64,000 bases of DNA from Paeniglutamicibacter kerguelensis (GCF_017876535.1 NZ_JAGIOF010000001.1:1488001-1552000), one strand, 5' to 3'; positions 16,747-24,477 are shown, counted from the stretch's first letter. The notes: generated from the letters alone by a model not told the origin. A program made the numbers and translations.

Positions 16747-18045
16747 TTAAGTCGAGCCTTCACCTTTGGCTCCCCTCATAAGCAAGTCCGGAAGCAGGGG
16801 ATCGCCCCCACCAACCATGGATTCATCGACCATCTGTCCAAGCCGCAATTGGCGAATGGACGGCAGAAGGAGCGGCAGCAACGCCGCGACAACGAGAATC
16901 CCCGACATGAGGCTCACCATCACGGTGTTGCTGACGTACCCGCTGAGCAACCCGAACAGTACATAACCAATCGGGACGGGAAGAAGCTGCCCAAAGGTAC
17001 TGATCGAGGACAACCGTGACTGCAAACCCTCGGGAATTTGTTCCTGGAAGAATGCCGACCAGGACACGATCGAGATATCGAGGGCAATTCCCGCCAGGAC
17101 GGCTGCGCCGACGATTACCCAGATCGGGGCAACAAAAGCCAGGGCCACTAGCGGCAGCGCCTGGGCTGCCAAGCAGAGAGATACTGTGATGCCGACTCGC
17201 CGGGGTCGAACCGCCACGGCGACCAGTGAGCCTCCGACCAGTCCGAAAGCAAAGCCACCGCTGATCAATCCCCACGCGAAGGCCCCGCCGAGTGATGAGT
17301 GGGAAACGACCGGTCCGCAGAGCTGGAATCCCACCAGCCACATGAGGACCGTGACGGTGGACTGCGCCACCATGATGACGTACCAACGCCGGGCACTGAA
17401 TTCATTCCAGCCGGTTCGGAAGGCGGAAAGCCCGGAAGCCTTGCTTTTGAGCGGTTGGGGCAACCGGATCGAGGCGAGAAAGAATACCGACAGGAGAAAG
17501 GTGCAAGCGTTGAACGCCAGTGCCCAGCCCGGGCCGACCAAGGCGACCACCAGACCACCTAGAGCCGGGCCGAGCACCTTGGCGACGTTCAAGGGAAGGC
17601 GAAGCACCGCATTTGCGGCTACCCGTTGTTCCGGGGGAACCAGCTGGACGATTGATCCCTGGGATGCGGGCTGGAAAAAGGCCGATGCCACACCCAGGAG
17701 AAAGACGGAGGTGGCCAGCATCCATAGCTCGGCCTCACCGGTCAGAATCAGGATGGCCATGGCCACCTGAACGACGCCGGAAGCAGCGTTCGCAGCGACC
17801 ATCACCCGGTCACGTCGGACCCTATCGCCCAGCACGCCTCCCACGAGAAGCAGGAGAACCTGGGGAGCGATGTTGAGGGCGAGGATGAATCCCAGCCATT
17901 CGACCCCGCCTCCTGCTTCGAGAGCCGCAAACGCGACAGCGATCGGGGCCGCAGCCGAACCGAGTGACGAAATTACCCGTCCTGTCCAGAAGCTTCGAAA
18001 CTGCCGGTGACGCAGCACGGCCGAGGCTTCCTTGATGCTATTCAT
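16747..18045 (-). CDS. MFS transporter, EntS/MFS_3-like
   Basis: 432 residues with 11-12 hydrophobic helices. The start region HRQFRSFWTGRVISSLGSAA, the loop GGVLGDRVRRDRVM (MFS loop 2-3) and QGSIVQLVPPEQRVAANAVL are typical of the MFS_3 group of exporters for siderophores or drugs, as is ISWSAFFQEQIPEGLQSRLS-like sequence near residue 330. Here the frame is unbroken, in contrast to the MFS pseudogene at 3.2 kb. The C-terminal 40 residues are polar. No partner gene is nearby, so the substrate is open. Confidence 0.85.
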   Translation of the reverse strand: MNSIKEASAVLRHRQFRSFWTGRVISSLGSAAAPIAVAFAALEAGGGVEWLGFILALNIAPQVLLLLVGGVLGDRVRRDRVMVAANAASGVVQVAMAILILTGEAELWMLATSVFLLGVASAFFQPASQGSIVQLVPPEQRVAANAVLRLPLNVAKVLGPALGGLVVALVGPGWALAFNACTFLLSVFFLASIRLPQPLKSKASGLSAFRTGWNEFSARRWYVIMVAQSTVTVLMWLVGFQLCGPVVSHSSLGGAFAWGLISGGFAFGLVGGSLVAVAVRPRRVGITVSLCLAAQALPLVALAFVAPIWVIVGAAVLAGIALDISIVSWSAFFQEQIPEGLQSRLSSISTFGQLLPVPIGYVLFGLLSGYVSNTVMVSLMSGILVVAALLPLLLPSIRQLRLGQMVDESMVGGGDPLLPDLLMRGAKGEGST

Positions 18046-18446
18046 GGTTCAGCCGGCTCCCACTCGTGGCTTGGCGTCGTAGGTCACAGACTATGCCAGT
18101 GACCTGGGGCTGTGGATGGTCCTTGACACTCAAGACTGGAGTAAACCAAAACATGAACAATGCAGACTGTCATTATTCTGCGCGTCGTAAGCGGAACCCT
18201 CAGTGGGACGGCCGAAGCCAGATTACTGATCCTGACTGAAACTCGGTCAGCTGTTGTGTGCCACTACTGCGCTTCGGTTCCCGGAACTGGTTGACTGGGA
18301 TGGCCCCACTGCCGTGTTCCATCCAGTACCTTGTTATGCGGCAGTTCCCGTTCGCTAAGTTGCACCAAGGATTGCAGTCCCCCGTTGGCCGGAGAATCGA
18401 TGTGGGCCGAGTCCCCGGTCGCCGAGCGACACGGCGGCCCCGTAGT
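18046..18446. other. Gap with partial R-like end R8
   Basis: No gene is supported. CGTCGTAAGCGGAACCCTC then AGTGGGACGG at 18179-18212 matches the 3' half of repeat R. TTGACA at 18122 could be the -35 box of a promoter toward the Schlafen-like gene. The in-frame upstream extension of that gene from 18258 lacks a ribosome site and looks unused. Confidence 0.5.
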
Positions 18447-19325
18447 ATGGGACTCATGCTTAGATCCGGTCCCGAGTCCATGATCCTGCTTGGCATTGGG
18501 CTTCCGATTGCACTAATTTTCGCCTACTTCATCGGTCAAATCACCCGCTGGCTGGTCCGTCGCCGCGTATCGGTGAGCACCTCAACCACCCTCGTCCTTG
18601 CCGTTATAGGCCTGTCCCTGGGGTTGGTGCTCAGCAGCCTGATCTTCCGCAATTCCGAACCGTGGAGCCTTGAAGTCTTGCTGCTCTCAATCGCGTGCAC
18701 TGCAGCCCTGCTGACGCTATTCGCACTCGTGGCACGGCGCTTCCAACCACCCCAGCCGCGAATTTCGATTCTGGATGTCGCGCGCCGAGGTGAGTCGCAA
18801 CTCGTCGAGTTCAAGTCTTCGGCCCGATGGAACATGCACACCCAGCAACGTGACGAGCGAATGGAGCTCGTCATTGCCAAATCGGTCGCGGCCTTTCTCA
18901 ACGCCGACGGCGGGACTCTCCTCATAGGCGTCGCCGACGACGGGCGGATCATTGGTTTGGAACCGGACTTCAGCCTCGTCAAACGACCCGACACCGACCG
19001 CTACGAGCTGTGGCTGCGCGACCTGCTATCTTCCACACTTGGGCAGAACGCGGCAGCCTTGCCGATCATTGACTTTGCCCCTGTCGAGGTTGACGGTACC
19101 CCATCATTCGTCTGTAGGATCTCATGCCCAAATTCTCCCCGCCCGGTCTTCCTTGAGCCGGGGCGGAACGAGCGCTCCGAGTTCTGGGTGCGCAGCGGCA
19201 ACTCCACCCGCCAACTGACTCTCGAGAACGCCACTGACTACATCATGGTCCAGTGGCCACTTGGTGTTGGCCGAACCATGGCGGCACAACTACGCTCATC
19301 CGTCCGGGGATCTCGCGCGGGGTGA
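18447..19325 (+). CDS. Membrane-anchored Schlafen AlbA_2-domain protein
   Basis: 292 residues from ATG 18447 (ATG 18456 or 18480 also possible). Three hydrophobic segments come first: IGLPIALIFAYFIGQI, LVLAVIGLSLGLVLSSLIF and VLLLSIACTAALLTLFALV, ending near residue 102. The cytoplasmic part starts GESQLVEFKSSARWN near residue 122, the Schlafen/AlbA_2 hallmark (Glu-x-x-x-x-Glu-x-Lys), then VAAFLNADGGTLLIGVADDG, a highly typical core. AlbA_2 domains occur in nucleic-acid nucleases and in regulators. The pairing with three N-terminal helices is less usual. It is alone, next to the resolvase remnant. Whether it acts in defence or RNA turnover is not shown by sequence. Confidence 0.8.
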   Translation: MGLMLRSGPESMILLGIGLPIALIFAYFIGQITRWLVRRRVSVSTSTTLVLAVIGLSLGLVLSSLIFRNSEPWSLEVLLLSIACTAALLTLFALVARRFQPPQPRISILDVARRGESQLVEFKSSARWNMHTQQRDERMELVIAKSVAAFLNADGGTLLIGVADDGRIIGLEPDFSLVKRPDTDRYELWLRDLLSSTLGQNAAALPIIDFAPVEVDGTPSFVCRISCPNSPRPVFLEPGRNERSEFWVRSGNSTRQLTLENATDYIMVQWPLGVGRTMAAQLRSSVRGSRAG

Positions 19326-19446
19326 ACCGGCAGTGAGGACCATCGGTACAGGGGTTGGCGCTAAACGCGTGATCGTGGTCCCTGGTTGTGGGGCTTCGGG
19401 TGCGGGTGAGGTTGAAGACGCTCGTGGAGGTCGATCTCTTCGGGCA

Positions 19447-19481
19447 CGTGTCGTTCAGAAGTCGACTGCACTGCGCTGAGA
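19447..19481 (+). repeat. Dispersed repeat R, short copy R6
   Basis: CGTGTCGTTCAGAA, GTCGACTGCACTG, CGCTGAGAC. Compared with R1 and R4 one CTGCACTG unit and the bases between the two units are missing, as expected from recombination between the two direct units. It lies 10 bp from the 3' end of the resolvase gene. Confidence 0.6.
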
Positions 19482-19490
19482 CATCAGGGA

Positions 19491-20060
19491 TCACCGGCCC
19501 TTGATGGATCCGGAGTCTTGGCCGAGGTGGCGGTAGAGCGTCGCGCGGCTCCACCCGACCAGGCGCGCCGCGTCTTCCGCGGTGCGTCCCTTCGCACGGG
19601 CGTCCTTGGCGATCGCGCGCTTGTCAGCGATCACCGTCGGATCGGAGAGCAGCCGGCCGAAACGGGTGCCGCTTTGCCGGGCCGCGGCGATCCCGGCGTT
19701 GACGCGTTCAACGATCAGCTCGCGCTCGTACTCGGCCAAGGAGGCCAGCAAGCTCAGCATCATCCGACCGGTCGAGGTCGCCGGGTCGATCCCGTCCGCA
19801 ATGGATCGGACGTTCACGCCGCGTTCGCGCAGCAGGTTCACGGTGTTCAACACATCGATCAGGGAACGTCCCCGCCGGTCGACCCGCCAGACCACCACGG
19901 TGTCTCCGGCCTCGGCGTATTCAAGTAGCTTCTTTATCCCGGGCCGCTCGATCGCCGTCCGGCTTCCCGAGGTGACGTCGGCGAACACGTCGCGCTTCTG
20001 CACCCCGGCAGTGACCAGTGCGTCGAGCTGCAACTGCGCATCCTGGCTCGAGGTACTCAC
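19491..20060 (-). CDS. Serine recombinase (resolvase/invertase), N-terminus damaged
   Basis: 189 residues from GTG 20060. The catalytic domain shows VSTSSQDAQLQLDALVTAG, VVWRVDRRGRSLIDVLN, GRMMLSLLASLAEYERELI and the C-terminal HTH DAARLVGWSRATLYRHL. In resolvases the start reads M-x-x-x-G-Y-A-R-V-S, where the Ser is the nucleophile. Here a TGA lies five codons before the Val, so the first strand (xxxGYA) is missing and the Ser becomes residue 2. Out of frame just upstream is ATGACAAGACACGCG, which would restore ATG-T-R...A-R-V-S if bases had not been lost. The protein is therefore probably inactive. It is flanked by repeats R6 and R4. Confidence 0.85.
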   Translation of the reverse strand: MSTSSQDAQLQLDALVTAGVQKRDVFADVTSGSRTAIERPGIKKLLEYAEAGDTVVVWRVDRRGRSLIDVLNTVNLLRERGVNVRSIADGIDPATSTGRMMLSLLASLAEYERELIVERVNAGIAAARQSGTRFGRLLSDPTVIADKRAIAKDARAKGRTAEDAARLVGWSRATLYRHLGQDSGSIKGR

Positions 20061-20069
20061 TCGCGTGTC

Positions 20070-20157
20070 TTGTCATTTTTCGACGTCGACTGCATTGGTT
20101 TCCAAAGTCCTATGCACTGCGCTGGGGCGTCCGTAAGCCGAACCCTCACTGGGACAG
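20070..20157 (+). repeat. Dispersed repeat R, copy R4 (resolvase 5' region)
   Basis: TTGTCATTTTTCGAC, GTCGACTGCATTG, TTTCCAAAGTCC, TATGCACTGCGCTG, GGGCGTCCGTAAGC, CGAACCCTCACTGGGACA. It lies directly upstream of the minus-strand resolvase gene and its first bases read in reverse as AAAATGACAAG, which includes a likely original start codon. That position is where Tn3-type elements keep their res site. Confidence 0.75.
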
Positions 20158-20579
20158 AATTGCCGCGGCCTGAGAATTCCCGCATAGGGATCGGCCATTG
20201 CGATCCTGCTTGGCCGTTCCATCCCTCCTGAGGTCGGCCCGTGCAGGCGTGTGGCCCAGGGTTCGAGGGGGCCTTCAGCTTCGGTTGCCGTATCGAAGCT
20301 TTCCACGGTCTGTCCCGAAGCCTTCCGGTGGGTTTCCTCAACGGCACCTGACGAGGTAGGCGGTTGACCACTGACGGAACACCGACCAAGAGCGTAAGCA
20401 GTCACCGGCTGCTGGCCCGTATCTCGTATGGGGGAGCGGAGCATTCTTCTAAGGTTTCTGACGTACTCCACCTGAACGCCGCAGAGTCGTTTGGAACCGT
20501 GGAACGCATTGGCTCGGCTAATCTTGGTTCCGTGTCAATGGACGCGTTGCGATCCGCCTGAACCACATCGGAGAGAGTA
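20158..20579. other. Gene-free gap
   Basis: No reading frame with family features. GGAGAGAG at 20570-20577 is the ribosome site of the next gene. I see no repeat or hairpin of note in the remainder. Confidence 0.4.
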
Positions 20580-20999
20580 ATGAACGAAGAGCAACTGCCA
20601 GAAGCCCACGAGAATTTCACACGCCATTTCACGGCACCATTCTACGAAGACGTGGCCGGAGAGTTCGCCCCGTTCGGATCCGGCGAGGGATGGGACACCC
20701 TCCACGATGCGGCCGAAAAACGCGCCGAGCTGACCAGTGGTTCCACGGTTGCGGATGTTTTGGAAATCGTCGAGGCCCCCGCAACCGGTGGATGGGGAGA
20801 ATCCCCAACGGCGGAGGAATGGTACGAGGACGCTACTTTCGTCGCTGCAGCCGCCTTCACCCTGCTTCGCCTTACGGGGCAGATCGATGAAACCGGGCGC
20901 GTTCGGGCGTTGGAGGCATTGGACATCCTCATCGATTTCTTCGGGGATGAGCCCGAGCTGGAGCAGCAGAAAAAAGATCTGGAGCGCTGGCGCGGCTGA
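20580..20999 (+). CDS. YfeS-like small acidic protein
   Basis: 139 residues, strongly acidic. After an N-terminal HFTAPFYEDVAGEFAPFGSG segment comes EGWDTLHDAAEKR, an arrangement (start of a lone helical protein with PFG-x-x-x-G-x-D) that I associate with YfeS and related proteins of unknown function. The centre contains EWYEDATFVAAAAFTLLRLTG and the end is a helix with EPELEQQKKDLERW. No signal peptide. The start is fixed by GGAGAGAG just before the ATG. Such small acidic proteins near recombinase remnants may be immunity-like, but nothing here proves that. Confidence 0.5.
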   Translation: MNEEQLPEAHENFTRHFTAPFYEDVAGEFAPFGSGEGWDTLHDAAEKRAELTSGSTVADVLEIVEAPATGGWGESPTAEEWYEDATFVAAAAFTLLRLTGQIDETGRVRALEALDILIDFFGDEPELEQQKKDLERWRG

Positions 21000-21099
21000 C
21001 CCCGAGGTCTAGACGGTTGGTCCTGTAGCCGTAGAGGATCCCCGCCGCGACACCCGGTCACCAAAAATCTGACAGTTAAATACGGAATGAGGACAGTCG

Positions 21100-22158
21100 T
21101 TATAGCCAGCCCTCGGGGTTAACCCACTTGCCGTTGACGATGACCTCGAGGTGCAGATGCGGCCCCGTGGAGTTGCCCGTGCTGCCGGCAAGCGAGACGA
21201 CTGCGCCGCGCTTGACCTTTTGCCCCACGGACACCTTGAGGGCCGAGTTGTGGTTGTAGCTGGTTTCCAGCCCGTTGCCGTGATCGATCTTGACGCGGTA
21301 GCCGGAGTGCCCGGCCCATTCGGACTGCACCACGGTGCCGGCGGCGCTGGCCTTGATGGGCGTTCCCATGGGAACGGCGTAGTCCAGGCCGTTGTGATTC
21401 ATGAAGCCGGGTCCGGTCGGGTTCTTGCGGTGGCCGAAGCGCGACGTCAACCGTATGTTGTCAACCGGCTGTGCCAGGGCTCCGCCTGCGGCGAGACTGG
21501 TGGCTTTTCCTCCGGCAGCGGTCGTGGCGGTTGCCGGCTTGGCTTTCTTGGTGACTTTTCCGCCGGCAGCGGTCGTGACAGTTGCCGCCTTCTTTTCCTT
21601 AATGTACTTGCTGGTCACCGAGGCGCGATCGATCGTGATCTTGTCGTTGGCCGGGGCCCTGACATCTGCGACAGCGGTCTGGGCGACGCGCTGGGGCTCC
21701 GGGACAACTTCCTCCGCTTCCTGCGTGGGGGCGGCGGCGGCGAATGCCAGGCCAGACACGGCGGCGACGGCGGCGAGCTTGTGCGCCAACCCAAGTCGAG
21801 GGCGCTGGGTCCGGGGCGCGAACTTCAGGACGTTGTCCAGATCGTCGACTTCGGCAGGCATCGCCAGCGGCACGGGCTGTGCAACTGGTGCGGGAGGGAT
21901 TTCGGTGGCGGCGATGGATGCCGTGGCCGGGGACGCCCCATAGCGCAGGTCTGCCACAAAGTGGCGGCCAGTGTACTGCGTGGCACTCGGAGCCTTGACG
22001 GAATCCGGGACCGTGCTCAGTGCGCGTCGACCGGAACGTCGGGATGCTTTTTCGCTGCTCAGTGCGGTGTCCACGATCTGCTCTACTGAACCGTTGGCAG
22101 GCAAAGCATCAACGGGTCCGGGCGCGCGGCGGCGCCCGGAATTGTGCTGCTGGGTCAA
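21100..22158 (-). CDS. M23-family secreted cell-wall endopeptidase
   Basis: 352 residues if the start is TTG 22158, which has GAGAGG six bases ahead; ATG 22173 is in frame but has no ribosome site and touches the riboswitch. A hydrophobic segment LAHKLAAVAAVSGLAFAAAA near residue 130 is a late signal or membrane anchor. An Ala/Lys-rich linker follows with two near-repeats (TVTTAAGGKVTKKAKPATAT). The C-terminal LytM domain has HNGLDYAVPMGTPIKASAAG (His and Asp zinc ligands), SGYRVKIDHGNGLETSYNH and TGPHLHLEVIVNG (second zinc His). It cleaves peptide bonds in peptidoglycan. A c-di-AMP riboswitch lies directly upstream. Confidence 0.9.
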   Translation of the reverse strand: MTQQHNSGRRRAPGPVDALPANGSVEQIVDTALSSEKASRRSGRRALSTVPDSVKAPSATQYTGRHFVADLRYGASPATASIAATEIPPAPVAQPVPLAMPAEVDDLDNVLKFAPRTQRPRLGLAHKLAAVAAVSGLAFAAAAPTQEAEEVVPEPQRVAQTAVADVRAPANDKITIDRASVTSKYIKEKKAATVTTAAGGKVTKKAKPATATTAAGGKATSLAAGGALAQPVDNIRLTSRFGHRKNPTGPGFMNHNGLDYAVPMGTPIKASAAGTVVQSEWAGHSGYRVKIDHGNGLETSYNHNSALKVSVGQKVKRGAVVSLAGSTGNSTGPHLHLEVIVNGKWVNPEGWL

Positions 22159-22175
22159 GTGTTTACCTCTCATGT

Positions 22176-22328
22176 ATCGCCTGCGAAGTTAGCTGTCGGA
22201 TTCGAGTCATGAGATCAACTCGGCCGAGCCCGCCAAGGCGGACTCAGCTTCACCCCAAGATCCATGGTCCAAGACCAGGAACGGTTGATTGGGTCCTCCG
22301 CCCCTACCGGGAATTCTTGCTCCGCGAT
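22176..22328 (-). promoter_or_regulatory. c-di-AMP (ydaO/yuaA) riboswitch
   Basis: Read on the minus strand: pairing ends ATCGC (22328-22324) and GCGAT (22180-22176); GGGGCGGAGGACCCAATC; TTGGGGTGAAGC; CTCGGCCGAG; and the highly typical 3' block CGAATCCGACAGCTAAC with TTCGCAGGCG. These are the conserved segments of the actinobacterial ydaO class, in the right order and spacing. The class binds cyclic di-AMP and commonly controls cell-wall hydrolases in Actinobacteria, mostly turning expression off when c-di-AMP is high. It ends 18 bases before the preferred TTG start of the M23 gene. Confidence 0.85.
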
Positions 22329-22815
22329 CCGCCGGTAGGGTTGTGCGAACCGGATCGGGGCTGGGGTGCGTGAGTGCAACCTGACGCAAAACCCTACGGG
22401 GGCGTATGCAAAAGTTACAATTCCGTTATCAATCCATGCGGCGGACAAACACGCGGGCGCCGACTTCGGTCGGAAGCACCGCCACCCTTCGATCCACGCA
22501 CCCTCACGACCAAGGATTCGCAGGCCCTTTCGAGGGTGACTAGGGCCCCGGGCGGATGCCGACCTCATCGAGCCGCACCAGCAGATCGGGTTCCATCTGG
22601 ATGGTTTTGGCCGGGCGTTCCCCCTGGGACGGCACCTTAAACGTGATTAAGAATACGGTGCCCGGAGTCTGTTGCGGTGCGGATGCTCCTGCCCAAGTTG
22701 GTCGACGGGCCAAGATCGCCCACTGTGACTCACCACGCCCCCAACCGGTTGCGGGTAATGCGGCAGGTTCGTTGGGTAAAGACCCACAATGCCCTCCTGG
22801 GTTGGGTGTTCTTCC
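22329..22815. other. Gap upstream of the riboswitch
   Basis: No gene is supported. The promoter for the riboswitch-M23 transcript should lie in about 22330-22440. Beyond that, 22450-22815 contains only short frames without family features; it may be decayed coding DNA, given the UmuC fragment that follows. Confidence 0.4.
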
Positions 22816-22965
22816 TCAACGGGATCCTGTGGCCGGGGCGCAGCCCTTGTTGATGGACAGGGCCATCGCGGGCCGGCCCATCAGCGTGGGGCCACAGGCA
22901 CGCTCGCACCTCACGTAGCAGTTCACGTCCACGTGCGCGATGCACCCGTTAGGGCCCTCCTGTGG
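22816..22965 (-). pseudogene. Fragment of a UmuC-type Y-family DNA polymerase
   Basis: On the minus strand the frame reads IAHVDVNCYVRCERACGPTL, then MGRPAMALSINKGCAPATGS. This lines up with the start of UmuC/ImuB-like polymerases (x-A-L-V-D-x-N-N-F-Y-V-S-C-E-R-x-F-x-P-x-L, then GRPVVVLSNNDGC). The Asp of DVN is a metal ligand. Only this N-terminal piece of about 40 residues remains; the rest of the roughly 420-residue protein is absent on both sides. One residue is missing in the NCY segment. Confidence 0.65.
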
Positions 22966-23145
22966 GCTCCAGGGTCCGTTATTATGACGTGGGGGTCGAA
23001 ATTCGGCGTGGCAGGACTTCTCCGAAGATTGTCTCAGCGGTCCGATCTTCTTTGGGTGTCCCACAAGCCGTTCGGCATGCGCGACGGCGTCCCCGTGGCC
23101 GGCTTTCCCGGAAGTTGAACGAGCGATGCCTTTTGTCAGTCTATG

Positions 23146-23174
23146 TTGACACCCTGAAGGTGTCAGCCTAAACT
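23146..23174 (+). promoter_or_regulatory. Promoter with operator palindrome for the HTH-ClpN pair
   Basis: TTGACA (23146-23151) and TAAACT (23169-23174) are 17 bp apart. The palindrome TGACACC-CTGAA-GGTGTCA (23147-23165) starts inside the -35 box. The predicted transcript start is close to the ATG at 23181 and there is no Shine-Dalgarno sequence, so the mRNA is probably leaderless. The encoded HTH protein may bind here. Confidence 0.7.
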
Positions 23175-23180
23175 GACGGC

Positions 23181-23402
23181 ATGATGGAAGAAGATCTTAC
23201 CCGGCGGCTTCGCGAGGCGGATCCCGCCACCGGACTTCGCGCGGTCGGCGCCCTGCGGCGACTTGCCGAACGCGTCGAGGCCACGCACGTCAAGGCGGCA
23301 CGGGAAGCCGGCTGGTCCTGGGAGCAGATCGGAGACGCACTGGGCGTATCCCGGCAGTCGGTCCACGCGAAGTACGCAAAGAACGGCGCGAGCGATGTTT
23401 GA
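23181..23402 (+). CDS. Small HTH DNA-binding protein
   Basis: 73 residues. A helix-rich N-terminus (LTRRLREADPATGLRAVGAL) is followed by HVKAAREAGWSWEQIGDALG and VSRQSVHAKY, an HTH of the kind in which the first helix is AGWSWEQIG and the recognition helix VSRQSVHAKY. Small proteins of this sort are commonly encoded just before Clp N-domain proteins in Actinobacteria. The ATG 23181 coincides with the predicted transcript start. The stop overlaps the next gene by 8 bases, so the two are co-translated. A role as autorepressor through the palindrome is inference. Confidence 0.75.
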   Translation: MMEEDLTRRLREADPATGLRAVGALRRLAERVEATHVKAAREAGWSWEQIGDALGVSRQSVHAKYAKNGASDV

Positions 23403-23865
23403 AAGATTTGCCCAGGACGCACGGACGGCGGTCGTCCACGCCGTCGCGGAAGCGCAGGGCCGAGGCGACCGCCGAATCGGGACGGACCACCTGCTCCTTG
23501 GCCTCCTGCACGACCCGGGAATCGCCGGAATGCTGGGCGCAAGTCTCGAGGCGGCCCGGGCCTCCTCCGAAGCCCTCGACTCAACCGCCCTCCGGGCCAT
23601 CGGCGTTGATCTGCGAGGCGGGCAAGCGGGCTGGGCGCCCATCAGCGGAACGAAACGTACGCCGTTCAACTCGGGTGCCAAGGACCTGATGCGGGATGCC
23701 CTGGGCCGTGCGGTGAGCGAGCACTCTCGAAGCCTCGAAGCGCGACACCTCCTCGGTGCTGTCCTGGACCTCCACGCGCCGGATCCCGCCGCCGTCCTCC
23801 TGGCGGAGCTCAAGATCGACGTGCCGGCCGTTCGCTCGGCACTGGCAAACCCCGACGCGGCCTAG
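23395..23865 (+). CDS. Stand-alone Clp N-terminal (ClpC/ClpA N) repeat protein
   Basis: 156 residues. Two Clp_N repeats are visible: MFERFAQDARTAVVHAVAEA followed by GTDHLLLGLLHDPG at residues 1-45, and about FNSGAKDLMRDALGRAVSEH followed by LEARHLLGAVLDLH at 83-125. There is no AAA+ ATPase domain, so it is not an unfoldase; such proteins may act as adaptors, decoys or substrate receptors for ClpC. It overlaps the HTH gene by 8 bases. No terminator is obvious after it. Confidence 0.85.
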   Translation: MFERFAQDARTAVVHAVAEAQGRGDRRIGTDHLLLGLLHDPGIAGMLGASLEAARASSEALDSTALRAIGVDLRGGQAGWAPISGTKRTPFNSGAKDLMRDALGRAVSEHSRSLEARHLLGAVLDLHAPDPAAVLLAELKIDVPAVRSALANPDAA

Positions 23866-24266
23866 GGAACCAGTCCCAGCGTGAACCGCCGATCCACCTG
23901 TTGAAGTCGGTGCTGGTCGGGAACAACACGCAGTGCACCTGAGCGGCCCCGTGCCGGGAGTCGTGATGGCGAGAACCACCGATGTGAAGGGAACGCCGCC
24001 CGGCGGTTGCCTTCGCCTCCGTCGCTGCCGTTTCTTGGCGGGGGAGTGGCTCGATGGGGATCGGCAAATGGGTCGCCCTGGTCTGTGTCGGATTGGCGAG
24101 ATGTAGTTTGCGAGACAATCTGCAGCGAGGAAACCGGTTCCGTCACCTCGCCTGGGATAGCCACGCTGTGGCGCCTTGGAAACCTTAGTTTTTCGAGACA
24201 CCCAAGTCACCTCGGTGCATGGGCCGCTGGTCCGGCCGACGGGCGTGCTTCGGTGGCAGGTTTCTG
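23866..24266. other. Gene-free gap with decayed sequence
   Basis: Only short frames without recognisable features on either strand. Since the next 560 bp are fragments of two different genes, this too may be decayed coding DNA, but I cannot assign it. Confidence 0.3.
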
Positions 24267-24475
24267 TCACCGATCGATCGCAGCTATGCCGTTCTCATCG
24301 TGGCGTTCTCCGGAGGCCGGTTCTAGTGCATCCAAGCGTGTGAGCTGATCCGTGGTGAGTTCGAGGGAATCCGCCGCAGTGTTTTCCTCGACGCGTGAGA
24401 CTCTGCGGGTCCCAGGGATCGGAGCGATGTCGTTTCCGCGAGACAGCAGCCATGCAAGTGCAGTTTGTGCGGGGG
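24267..24475 (-). pseudogene. Aldo/keto reductase, C-terminal fragment
   Basis: The minus strand ends with PAQTALAWLLSRGNDIAPIP, GTRRVSRVEENTAADSLEL and LDALEPASGERHDENGIAAI, the standard C-terminus of a Tas/YajO-type aldo/keto reductase. About 68 of some 330 residues survive. The 5' side is cut near 24475, where an unrelated gene fragment on the other strand begins. Confidence 0.8.
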
Positions 24476-24477
24476 TT

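Noticed and set aside
18258..18446. Longer N-terminus for the Schlafen-like protein from 18258
   Set aside because: No ribosome site, Arg/Pro-rich non-conserved sequence, and it overlaps an intergenic repeat region.
21151..22089. A 312-codon plus-strand open frame opposite the M23 gene
   Set aside because: It is antisense to a well-supported peptidase and has the Gly/Arg-rich composition of a shadow frame; no ribosome site.
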